64,000 nucleotides of DNA from CBDCBA01 sp965214125 (lineage in GTDB: Bacteria > Planctomycetota > Phycisphaerae > Tepidisphaerales > Tepidisphaeraceae): assembly GCA_965214125.1 (NCBI GenBank), contig CBDCBA010000011.1, forward strand, positions 10,523-74,522. The letters are read 5' to 3'. The position numbers were made by a program, and so were the translations under genes. The stretch's first letter is position 1; every line of letters starts with the position of its first letter. The notes below the pieces were generated by a model. The model was not told where the DNA came from. It was given only the letters and a program-made list of their open reading frames with translations, and did not search any database. Below are positions 55,033 through 63,190 of the stretch, piece by piece.

Positions 55033-57033
55033 TCAAGCCGTGCCGGCGGGAACCTGCTCGACCTCCGGCGCCGCCTCGGGCGCCGGCGAGAGCACAACAG
55101 CCATCAACGTCACGTCGTCGTCGAACGGCTGGCCCCCCGCGAAGCCGCGCACGACCCGCAGTGCCGCGTCGACCACCTCCTTGGCCGACTCCGGCCCGGC
55201 CGGCAGCTCGCTGCGCAGGCCTTCGGCCAACTCGCGCAGGCTGAAGCGATCGCCGCTGGTGTCCTGGGCTTCGACGGCGCCGTCGGTGAAGAACAGCAGC
55301 GCCCGCGTCTCCTCCAGCGGCAGCGTGTGCGTCGGGTACTCCATCCCCGCCATTACGCCCAGCACGAGTTCGCCCTCGACCTCCATCGGCGTCCAGATGC
55401 CGTCGGCGTCGCAGACCAGCGGCCCCGCGTGGCCGGCGCTGGCGATCTCAATCGCCTCGCCGCTCGGTTCGAGCACGGCCGCGAGGACCGTGACGAACTG
55501 ATCGCCTGACTTCTGCCGGGCCAGCACGTCGTTGACCTCCGTCAGCGCCTGACCCGGATCGCACGCGCGGCCCAGCGCGGTGCGGAGCAGGACCTGCGTG
55601 GTCGACATCAGGAACGCCGCCGCCATGCCGTGGCCGGTGACGTCGCCGATGAGCGCGGCGCAGCCGTTGCCTTGGCCCTTGCACTGCTCGGGCAGGTCGA
55701 AGTAGTTGTAGAAGTCGCCGCTGATGTGGCTGGCGGGCACGTTGGCGGCGGCCACCTGAAGCTGGCGGCTGCCGGCGCTATGCACTTCATCGTCGGGAAG
55801 CCAGCGAAGTTGAATCTGCCGCGCCTCGCGCAGTTCCTTGTCCACAACCTCCGACCGCAGGCGTTCGAGGCGACTCCGGCCCCGGATCAGGCCGAAGCTG
55901 CTGCTGACGAGAATCGCCGTCACCGCGATGATGAGCGCGACCGCCCACAGCACCATCCCGCGGCTCATGCGCGCCAGCGGCTCGATCACCTCGGCGCGGT
56001 TGAGCAGCGCCACGATCCACAGTTGGCTCGACGCCCCCGGCGGCATGGAGGCGGCGGCGTCGGGTCGGAGGGACGCGAGCTGCGCTTCAGCCTCGTCCTC
56101 CTGGTTGCCCTGGCCCCGCGTGGGTTCGGCAGCGCCGTCGTCGGCGGAGGGCCGTGTTGCGGCGGGTGTCAGGAGGCGCACGGGCGTGACCAGCGCGAGC
56201 GAGCCGTCGAAGTCGAAGCCGCCGACCGTCACCGGGCCGCCAAAGGAGTCGGGCGGCGCGCTGCCGCCGGTGATGCTGTCGGCGATGAACTGGCCAAGGC
56301 GCTTCGGCACCTCGCCGGCATTCACCAATCCCTCGAGCGTCGGCGTCGCCTGATTTTCGCCGGGCAGGCCACCGGCGATCAGGCGGCCGTCGCCGTCGAG
56401 CAGGAGCAGGCCGAGTCGATCGGGCTGCGACTGGCTGCGGATGAACGCTTGATTCAGGTACGCCAGCGGCACCGCCGCCACGAGCACGCCCGGCCGGTTG
56501 TCGCCGAACGTGGTCGCCGCCGCGACGAGCACGGCCGGGGCGAGCCCATCGGGCGAGGCCGCCACACGCACGCCCGGCTCGTCGCTCGCGGCCGCGGAGC
56601 GGAGCCAATCGGCATGGCGGGCCACCAGGTCCGACGCCTCGCGACCGCCGTCGGCGGGAAAGATGCTGACCAGGCGGCTGGCAGGGTCGACTTCTTCGAC
56701 GTCGTCGAAGCGGGAGACGACCTGTGGGTCGCCCGCGACATCGATCAGCAGGAGGTTGCTTGCCCGCCGGCGCACCTGCCGCCAAAGGACGTCCGGCTCG
56801 GCGGTGTCGGCGGCGGCGAGGTCGTTGTAGATGGCCGTCACGTGCCGGCGCAGGGCGTCGGCGGCCTGGTTGGCGGGTTGGCGGAGCCGTTCGAGGGCCT
56901 GGGCCTCGGCCTGATCGCTGGCGCTGGCGTAGATCGCCTGCCCGCTCAACGCGACGACGGCCAGCACAGCCAGCAGGAACGCCAGGTGCAGCAACAGCGT
57001 TCGGGCGACATAGCGGCGGACGGCCTGATCCAA
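55033..57033 (-). CDS. SpoIIE-type protein phosphatase with extracytoplasmic sensor
   Basis: A 666-residue membrane PP2C. An N-terminal helix (LHLAFLLAVLAVVALSGQAI), a periplasmic sensor of about 330 residues resembling Cache-type domains (many A-D-G turns, FDDVEEVDPASRLVSIFPAD), a second helix (VLWAVALIIAVTAILVSSSF, about 360), a short linker (RQIQLRWLPDDE), then the SpoIIE catalytic domain with metal Asps in SGDFYNYFDLP, ALIGDVTGHGMAAAFLMS, LLFFTDGAVEAQD and FDDDVTLMAVV. It probably dephosphorylates an anti-sigma-antagonist. The start is TTG at 57033, with GGGGAG upstream. Confidence 0.88.
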   Translation of the reverse strand: MDQAVRRYVARTLLLHLAFLLAVLAVVALSGQAIYASASDQAEAQALERLRQPANQAADALRRHVTAIYNDLAAADTAEPDVLWRQVRRRASNLLLIDVAGDPQVVSRFDDVEEVDPASRLVSIFPADGGREASDLVARHADWLRSAAASDEPGVRVAASPDGLAPAVLVAAATTFGDNRPGVLVAAVPLAYLNQAFIRSQSQPDRLGLLLLDGDGRLIAGGLPGENQATPTLEGLVNAGEVPKRLGQFIADSITGGSAPPDSFGGPVTVGGFDFDGSLALVTPVRLLTPAATRPSADDGAAEPTRGQGNQEDEAEAQLASLRPDAAASMPPGASSQLWIVALLNRAEVIEPLARMSRGMVLWAVALIIAVTAILVSSSFGLIRGRSRLERLRSEVVDKELREARQIQLRWLPDDEVHSAGSRQLQVAAANVPASHISGDFYNYFDLPEQCKGQGNGCAALIGDVTGHGMAAAFLMSTTQVLLRTALGRACDPGQALTEVNDVLARQKSGDQFVTVLAAVLEPSGEAIEIASAGHAGPLVCDADGIWTPMEVEGELVLGVMAGMEYPTHTLPLEETRALLFFTDGAVEAQDTSGDRFSLRELAEGLRSELPAGPESAKEVVDAALRVVRGFAGGQPFDDDVTLMAVVLSPAPEAAPEVEQVPAGTA

Positions 57034-57153
57034 GCGATAGAACTCCCCGGCCGTTCCCGACTATCGGCGGCCGTGCCGCATCATAACCGCCGTGTCGGCC
57101 CGCCGGACGATTCCGACCAAGTTCGCAACGTCAGAGTCAACATCGCCGATCGA

Positions 57154-57615
57154 TTACGCGGCGTTACGCGCCTCGCCGACGTCGGCCAGGACCTGCACGC
57201 CGCAGACGCAACGCGGTGTCGGATCGCCGGCCGTCGCGGGGGTGCGACGCACCCAGATGTACCGGACCGGTACGAGCGACGCCTGCTCCACGAAGCCGCG
57301 CCCGGCGTGGGCGCCCGAGACGTACACCAACGCCGTCTCCCCCGCACGGGCCGGCACCTTGGCGGGCATTTCGAGCTGGAAGCCCGTGTCGCTCATGTCG
57401 CGGGTGTGCCCGGCGAAGTAGCGGTTGCTCGTCGCGTCGAAGAGCTTGACCGTTTGCTCGACCGTCAACCGCGGGGCGCGGCGGCGGTCGGTGTCGGCGT
57501 GGCCGAGCCCTGCCCAGGAGGCGGGGGCCGGCACGAGGCGCAGGTTCGAATCGGATGCGGCAACGGTGGCGGCGGCGACATCCATGTCTGGGGCCGGCAC
57601 GAGGGTCAGGGACAT
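57154..57615 (-). CDS. PilZ-domain protein
   Basis: A 153-residue protein with a single PilZ domain, the usual c-di-GMP receptor. The binding signatures RRRAPR (residues about 44-49) and DMSDTGFQLEMP (about 71-82) are intact, followed by strands GRGFVEQASLVPVRYIWVRR. The N-terminal 40 residues are Ala/Asp-rich. GATACA lies 6 bases before the ATG on its strand. No diguanylate cyclase is in the window, so the pathway partner is unknown. Confidence 0.85.
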   Translation of the reverse strand: MSLTLVPAPDMDVAAATVAASDSNLRLVPAPASWAGLGHADTDRRRAPRLTVEQTVKLFDATSNRYFAGHTRDMSDTGFQLEMPAKVPARAGETALVYVSGAHAGRGFVEQASLVPVRYIWVRRTPATAGDPTPRCVCGVQVLADVGEARNAA

Positions 57616-57717
57616 GGCCTCTGTATCGGACGCACGCCCGCCTAGACTTCGCCCCTTTCTTCCTGTTCGCGTTATCAAGACGCGCCTCGCGACCCGCAAC
57701 GCCCCGACCCGCCCGCC

Positions 57718-60462
57718 ATGCCCTACCCCTTCAAAGAAGTCGAGCCCAGGTGGCAGCAGGCGTGGCGCGACGAGGCCGTCTACCGCGCTGCCGACCCGGA
57801 CCAGACCGAGAAGCCCGCGTTCTACGTGCTGGACATGTTCCCCTACCCCAGCGGCGCAGGTCTGCACGTGGGGCACCCCGAGGGATACACCGCCACCGAC
57901 ATCGTCAGTCGCTACAAGCGCATGAGGGGCTTCAACGTCCTGCACCCGATGGGCTGGGACGCATTTGGCCTGCCCGCCGAGCAGTACGCGATCAAGAACA
58001 ACGTTCACCCGCGCGAGACGACGCAAAAGAACGTCGCCACCTTCCGGCGGCAGATCGAAATGCTCGGGCTCGGCTACGACTGGTCACGCGAAGTGAACAC
58101 GACCGACCCCGGCTACGTCCGCTGGACGCAGTGGATTTTCCTGCAAATCTACAACAGCTACTTCGACCCCGTCGAGCAGGCCGCCCGGCCGATCTCGGCG
58201 TTGGAGAACGAACTGTTCAACGGCAACTACCTTGTCGCCCCCGACGGCAGCGTGGTCGTGAACCCGACGCAGGAGGGGATGGAGGCGATCACCGGCGAGG
58301 TGAGCATTTTCCGCCACTTCGAGAACCTGGAGCCGGCCCAGCAGCGGGAGGTCATCGACAACCAGCGGCTGGCGTTCGTGGCGGAAGAGCCGGTGAACTG
58401 GTGCCCGGAGCTCGGCACAACGCTCTCGAACGAGGAAGTCGTCGACGGCAGGAGCGACGTCGGCGGCCATCCGGTGGAGCGGAGGCCGCTGCGCCAGTGG
58501 AAGCTGCGCATCACCGCCTACGCCGACCGGCTGCTGGAGGATCTGGATGGCCTCGACTGGTCGGAGTCGTTGAAGGAGATGCAGCGCAACTGGATCGGCC
58601 GCAGCATCGGGGCGTCGGTCGAGTTCCCGGTGCAGGGGTTCGACGAGACGATCGAGGTCTTCACGACGCGGCCCGACACGCTCTTCGGGGCGACGTATAT
58701 GGTGCTTGCGCCGGAGCATCCGCTGGTCGATCGCGTAACGCGCGATGCGCAACGGGCGGAGGTTGAGGCGTACGTCGCGACGGCCGCCAACAAAAGCGAC
58801 CGCGACCGCCAGGCCGACGCGAAGGAGAAGACCGGCGTCTTCACCGGCGCCTACGCGGTCAATCCCGTCAACGACGAGGCGATCCCGATCTGGATCGCGG
58901 ATTACGTGCTGATGGGCTACGGCACGGGCGCCATCATGGCCGTGCCGGCGCACGACGAGCGCGACTTCGAGTTCGCCCGCAAGTTCGACCTGCCGATCCG
59001 CCAAGTCGTGGGCGACCCGAAGGCGGCGATCGAACCGAGCGACAGCGAGATGCAGTTCGCCTTCACCGGCGAGGGCGTGGCCGTCAACAGCGACTTCCTC
59101 GACGGCAAGACCACCGCCGAGGCCAAGGCTGACATCGTTACCTACCTCCGCGACAAGGGCCTCGGCCGGGCCGTCACCAACTATAAGCTGCGCGACTGGC
59201 TCTTCTCCCGCCAACGCTACTGGGGCGAGCCCTTCCCCATTCTGCTCGACGCCAACGGCGACCACCACGCGCTCGACGAGAGCGAGCTGCCCGTGCTGCT
59301 GCCCGAACTCGACGACTTCAAGCCCACTGGCACGCCCGAGGGCCCGCTGAGCAAGGCAACCGACTGGCTCAACGTCGAGCGCGACGGCCGCCGGTTCACA
59401 CGCGAGACGAACACGATGCCGCAGTGGGCCGGCTCCTGCTGGTACTACCTGCGCTACCTCGACCCGGACAACAGCGAGCGCTTCGTCGACCCGATTGCGG
59501 AGAAGTACTGGATGCCCGTCGACCTTTACGTCGGCGGCGTCGAGCACGCGGTGCTGCACCTGCTGTACGCCCGGTTCTGGCACAAGATTCTCTTCGACTT
59601 GGGCCACCTGAGCACGAGCGAGCCGTTCCAGCGCCTTGTAAACCAGGGGATGATTCTGGGCGAGACCGAGTACCACGTCGACGACGAGCGCGTCGACGCC
59701 GAGCAGGTCGAGAAGCGCGGCAACGGCTTTGTGCGCGTGAGCGACGGCGAGGCCGTCGAGGCGAAGGCGCACAAGATGAGCAAGAGTCGCGGCAACGTCA
59801 TCAACCCGGATGACATCGTCGCCGACTACGGGGCCGACGTGTTCCGGCTTTACGAGATGTACATGGGTCCGCTTGAGGCGATGAAGCCGTGGAACACGCG
59901 CGACATCATCGGCATGACCCGCTTTCTCAACAAGGTCTGGCGGACGTTCGTCGGCGACGAGGACCACGCGGCAAAAGTCGGCGGGCATGATGACGTTCCG
60001 GAGGATCTCGACCGCCGCATGCACAGGGCGATCGCGACCGTTGGCGAGCACATCGAGGGCCTTCGCTTCAACACGGCGATCGCGGAGCTGATCGAGCTCA
60101 TCAACGCCGCCGCAAAGCACGACGCGCTGCCCCGGCCGTTCGTGCGGGTCTATGCCCTGCTGCTGGCGCCGTTCGCCCCGCACCTGGCGGAAGAGATTTG
60201 GCGCACGGTGCTGGAGATCGACACGAGCATCGTCCTCGCCGCCTGGCCCGATTTCGACCCGGCGAAGCTCGCCGACGACACGGTGGAGCTGCCCGTGCAG
60301 GTCAACGGCAAGCTGCGCGGGCGAATTACCGTCGCCAAGGACGCCGTCAAGGAGGACGTGCTCGCCCAGGCCAAGGCCGCCGTGGCGGATCAGCTTGAAG
60401 GCAAGACGATTCGCAAGGAGATCGTCGTTCCCAACCGCATGGTGAACCTGGTGGTCGGGTAG
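57718..60462 (+). CDS. leuS: Leucyl-tRNA synthetase
   Basis: Class I synthetase of 914 residues. The HIGH-type motif is SGAGLHVGHPEGYTATD (about 42-58), the KMSKS motif is HKMSKSRGNV (about residue 685), the CP1 editing domain lies between (TTRPDTLFGATYMVLAPEHP), and LSRQRYWGEPFPI-type catalytic residues (SRQRYWGEPFP) are present. The C-terminal end VQVNGKLRGRITVAKDAVKE is typical. The start ATG lies 102 bases from the divergent PilZ gene; no clear promoter hexamer is seen. Confidence 0.97.
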   Translation: MPYPFKEVEPRWQQAWRDEAVYRAADPDQTEKPAFYVLDMFPYPSGAGLHVGHPEGYTATDIVSRYKRMRGFNVLHPMGWDAFGLPAEQYAIKNNVHPRETTQKNVATFRRQIEMLGLGYDWSREVNTTDPGYVRWTQWIFLQIYNSYFDPVEQAARPISALENELFNGNYLVAPDGSVVVNPTQEGMEAITGEVSIFRHFENLEPAQQREVIDNQRLAFVAEEPVNWCPELGTTLSNEEVVDGRSDVGGHPVERRPLRQWKLRITAYADRLLEDLDGLDWSESLKEMQRNWIGRSIGASVEFPVQGFDETIEVFTTRPDTLFGATYMVLAPEHPLVDRVTRDAQRAEVEAYVATAANKSDRDRQADAKEKTGVFTGAYAVNPVNDEAIPIWIADYVLMGYGTGAIMAVPAHDERDFEFARKFDLPIRQVVGDPKAAIEPSDSEMQFAFTGEGVAVNSDFLDGKTTAEAKADIVTYLRDKGLGRAVTNYKLRDWLFSRQRYWGEPFPILLDANGDHHALDESELPVLLPELDDFKPTGTPEGPLSKATDWLNVERDGRRFTRETNTMPQWAGSCWYYLRYLDPDNSERFVDPIAEKYWMPVDLYVGGVEHAVLHLLYARFWHKILFDLGHLSTSEPFQRLVNQGMILGETEYHVDDERVDAEQVEKRGNGFVRVSDGEAVEAKAHKMSKSRGNVINPDDIVADYGADVFRLYEMYMGPLEAMKPWNTRDIIGMTRFLNKVWRTFVGDEDHAAKVGGHDDVPEDLDRRMHRAIATVGEHIEGLRFNTAIAELIELINAAAKHDALPRPFVRVYALLLAPFAPHLAEEIWRTVLEIDTSIVLAAWPDFDPAKLADDTVELPVQVNGKLRGRITVAKDAVKEDVLAQAKAAVADQLEGKTIRKEIVVPNRMVNLVVG

Positions 60463-60466
60463 ACCA

Positions 60467-60540
60467 ACGCCGAGGCGGAAGCCTCGGGTTCTGATAGGGC
60501 GCGGCTCACGCATCAGAACCCGAGGCTTCCGCCTCGGCGT
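60467..60540. repeat. Perfect palindrome after leuS
   Basis: Perfect 29-base arms, 60467-60495 and 60512-60540 (CGAGGCGGAAGCCTCGGGTT core), with 16 bases between. It starts 4 bases after the leuS stop. Within each arm GAGGCGGAAGCCTC is itself nearly palindromic. Confidence 0.9.
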
Positions 60541-60575
60541 CGACAGGTGATTCAACAGGAACGAGTCGACCGGAC

Positions 60576-61131
60576 ATGCCCGACGAGATCGAAGCCAAGG
60601 TGAAGGTCGATAGCCTCGACCCCGTGCGCGAGCGGCTGTTCGCCATCGGGGCGAGCCGCGTCGGCAAGGTGCGGGAGGTGAACACCTACTACGCCGTCGC
60701 CGACCCGGACTGCGGCGTGCGGACGCGGCTTGAGGAGAGCGAGTCGGGCGCCAAGCGCGGCCGCGTGACGTTCAAGGGCCCGCGCCAGCCGGGGGCCGTA
60801 CAAGCGGCGGGAGGAGATCGAGTTCGACGCGAGCGACGCCGACGCCGCCGGCAAAATCCTCGAACGCCTCGGCCACAGGCGGTCCCTTGTCTTCGAGAAG
60901 AACCGCGAAACCTTCACCCTCGACGGCTGCGAAATCGTGCTGGACGAACTGCCGACGATCGGCACGTTCGTGGAGGTCGAGGGCCTCACCGAGGCCGCCG
61001 TCGCGGCCGTGCTCAAGCGGCTCGAACTCGACGGGCTCGAATCACAGCAACAGGGCTACGCGAGCATGATCGCCGCGACGGGGCGGAGCGAACTGCGCTT
61101 CGAGGACGACGCGATTCCTCCAGCAGGCTGA
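60576..61131 (+). pseudogene. CYTH-domain protein with a one-base frameshift
   Basis: Codons from the ATG at 60576 read as a CYTH domain (DEIEAKVKVDSLDPVRERLF with the ExExK motif, then RVTFKGPRQPG), the family of class IV adenylate cyclases and triphosphate tunnel enzymes. After the GGGGG run at 60791-60795 the frame is lost; the +1 frame (from CCG at 60796) resumes perfectly (YKRREEIEFDASDADAAGKI through ETFTLDGCEIVLDELPTIGT) to TGA 61129-61131. One extra G explains it. It could be a genuine pseudogene, a sequencing error, or programmed shifting. Confidence 0.85.
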
Positions 61132-61209
61132 TAGCCGCGACGCAACGCGGCGCGGTCTGATGTCGTTGCAGCCGCGCCCGACCGCGACGCGTTGCGTCCG
61201 CGGCTATCA
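61130..61209. repeat. Family C palindrome, second copy
   Basis: Left arm 61130-61157 and right arm 61180-61209 pair imperfectly (one-base bulge at CCGCGG). It resembles 7800-7877, sharing GATAGCCGCGACGCAACGCG, and again starts within the stop of the upstream gene and ends near the stop of a convergent one. Confidence 0.88.
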
Positions 61210-61234
61210 GCCTTTTCAACCGTAGCGGCCGACG

Positions 61235-62524
61235 TCATTTCACCGCGGCGAGCGCGGTGTCGAGGTGGTTTGCGTGAACGTGCAGCCGGTGCGGCCGCCG
61301 TTGCTCGGCGCCGGCGGTAAGGGCATCGGCGAACGGGGAAGCGTCGGCAAGATCGTCCGTGCCGCGCGGCGTGACCACCAGAATACTCTGCGGCCCCCGC
61401 GCGTACGGGGCGCTCGACGGCGAGTCGTAGAAGAGCGCGTACTGCGGGTCGCCCCCCGCCGCCGCGACAGCGTCGGCGGCCCCGGCGGCAACCTGCTGCG
61501 GGTCGGCGTGCTCGGCGAGGTCGATTGTCTTGAACAACCGGCGATCGAGCAGCCCCGAGCACAAGCCCGCCAGCGTCGCGTCGCCGCTCCGGCTCCACGC
61601 CTTGAAGCAGCCCAGGACGCTCACATCGTCCAGGTCCGCGAACTCCGCCGCGTCGAGCCGATTGCCGGTTAAAAATCCCGCCACCGACCCGCTGCCCGGC
61701 GGGACCGCCAGGCTGGCGCCGGTCACGTCTCCCTCGGCGTCGCTCAGCATCAGCTCCCGCGCCCGCTGGAGCGCCAGCTTCACCATGCCCTCCGCCGCCC
61801 GGACGACCTTGTGGAAGTAAACGTGCCGGTACATGTGATACCGCGCCTGCAAATACGCCTCGGCCGCGCTGACCCCCTTGCCGCTGACCGCCAGCCGCGG
61901 CGCGCCGTCGACCTCGACCGCCGTCATCGCCTCCAACAGCCACGCCAGGTCGTACCGGCCGTAGCGACTGCCGGTCATCAGGTTGTCGCGCAGCAGGTAA
62001 TCGAGTCGGTCCGCATCAAGCTGGCTCGACAGCACATCCCATAGCACCGTCGGCTCCCCCTCGTGACGGAGCAGGTCGACCACGCGCTCGGGCAGCGCTT
62101 GGGGTCAAATCGGATGAGAGCGCGGTGGACGTCGCTGGTCGGATCGAGGATCAGCCGGCGGGTGATGCCCTCGTGGTCGACGCCGCTGACGCGCTCGAAG
62201 ACGTGGCTGAACGGACCGTGGCCTAAATCGTGGAGCAGCGCCGCGGCGCCGGTGGCGGCGCGGTCGGCTTCGGTGATAGCGAGCCCGCCGCGCCGCAGGC
62301 GTGCGACGATTTTCCGCGCCGTCTCGAACACACCCAAGCTGTGGCTGTAGCGGCTGTGGTCGGCGCCGGGGTAGGCGAGGCTGGCGAGGCCGAGCTTGCC
62401 GCACGCGACGCAGGCGTTGGACCTCGCGGCAGGCGATCAAATCGAAGGCGAGGCGGTCGGCGGGGGCGTCGAGGTCGAGGGCGATCACGTCGTGGACCGG
62501 GTCGCGGATGATCTTATCGGCCAT
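61235..62524 (-). pseudogene. HD-domain phosphohydrolase with two frameshifts
   Basis: Homologous to COG1078/SAMHD1-type HD phosphohydrolases. It begins at 62524 (MADKIIRDPVHDVIALDLDA, then AFDLIACREVQRLRR). One extra base near 62399-62400 changes frame, after which KLGLASLAYPGADHSRYSHS and the HD core ALLHDLGHGPFSHVFE follow. Near 62084-62096 one base is missing; the reading resumes as ALPERVVDLLRHEGEPTVLW, with SSQLDADRLDYLLRD, to the stop at 61235. Every segment is otherwise conserved, so errors in the assembly are as likely as a true pseudogene. Confidence 0.85.
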
Positions 62525-62710
62525 GCGTGCTCCGGGAACGATTTGCCGCGTCGCGGAGGGGGGGGGGGTGAAACCGGCGACGGCGGGGCTATGATACAGG
62601 CCCCCGCGACCGGCCGTGTCAGGCCGGACGCACGTCGCCTCATGCGGCGTGACACGGGGTTCGACCCGCCGCGTGGCGACGAACCTCGCGGATGTTTCCG
62701 GGTCTAGCCC
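62525..62710. other. Divergent gap between HD gene and cupredoxin gene
   Basis: It has a run of nine G at 62558-62566, a TATGAT at 62590-62595 and a small hairpin CCGGCC/GGCCGG at 62615-62632. No riboswitch or gene is recognised. The TATGAT could drive the cupredoxin gene with a long leader. Confidence 0.4.
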
Positions 62711-63112
62711 ATGATGCCGCCCCTGAAGTTCGTGTTGCGTCTGTTTCTGCTCGCCCTCGTTCCGATGGGCCTGGTCCTGCCGGCCCTGGCGTTTGGGCCG
62801 GGAGCGTCGAGCAGTGACCGCGTAGACCTGTCGGCGCGGCAGGAGACGGCCGTGACGGTCACCATGCGCGACGGGACCTTCAATCCCGCCACGGTGGACG
62901 TCGCGCCCGGTGGGCGGATCAAGTGGGTCAATGCCGACGACCGCGACTACCAGCTCGCCAGCAGCAGCAAGGGGCTCAAGGCGTTCAAGAGCGGCACGAT
63001 CAAGCGCAACGGCTCGTGGACCTACCGCGTTCCCAGCGACGCCTCCGCCGGCACGTACGCCTACAACTGCAAGCTGCGCCCGCGGGCCAAGGGCACGATT
63101 CGCGTGAAGTAG
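62711..63112 (+). CDS. Cupredoxin-like exported protein without copper ligands
   Basis: A 133-residue exported protein: signal peptide (FLLALVPMGLVLPALAF) then a plastocyanin/azurin-like beta-sandwich, VTVTMRDGTFNPATVDVAPG, RIKWVNADDRDYQL, SWTYRVPSDASAGTYAYNCK, and LRPRAKGTIRVK. Compared with amicyanin-type domains (H in strand 4; C-x-x-H; M or Q) three of four ligands are replaced: Tyr in DYQL, Arg in KLRPR, and Ala in RAKG; only Cys in YNCK remains. It should not bind copper in the classical way. ATG 62711 or 62714 are equivalent starts. Confidence 0.82.
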   Translation: MMPPLKFVLRLFLLALVPMGLVLPALAFGPGASSSDRVDLSARQETAVTVTMRDGTFNPATVDVAPGGRIKWVNADDRDYQLASSSKGLKAFKSGTIKRNGSWTYRVPSDASAGTYAYNCKLRPRAKGTIRVK

Positions 63113-63144
63113 CGTCGGCGCACGTTGGTCAAGAAATATGCCTT

Positions 63145-63173
63145 CGCCCCGCCACCCCGGCGGGGCGTTTGGC
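63145..63173 (+). terminator. Intrinsic terminator after the cupredoxin gene
   Basis: Nine-base stem CGCCCCGCC (63145-63153) with GGCGGGGCG (63159-63167), loop ACCCC, then TTTGGCGTT. It lies 18 bases before the next start codon, so it may also act as an attenuator for it. Confidence 0.7.
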
Positions 63174-63190
63174 GTTAAGGTTCCGCGCCC

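Noticed and set aside
62525..62710. A riboswitch or leader RNA before the cupredoxin gene
   Set aside because: Short hairpins are present but no known riboswitch core could be recognised.
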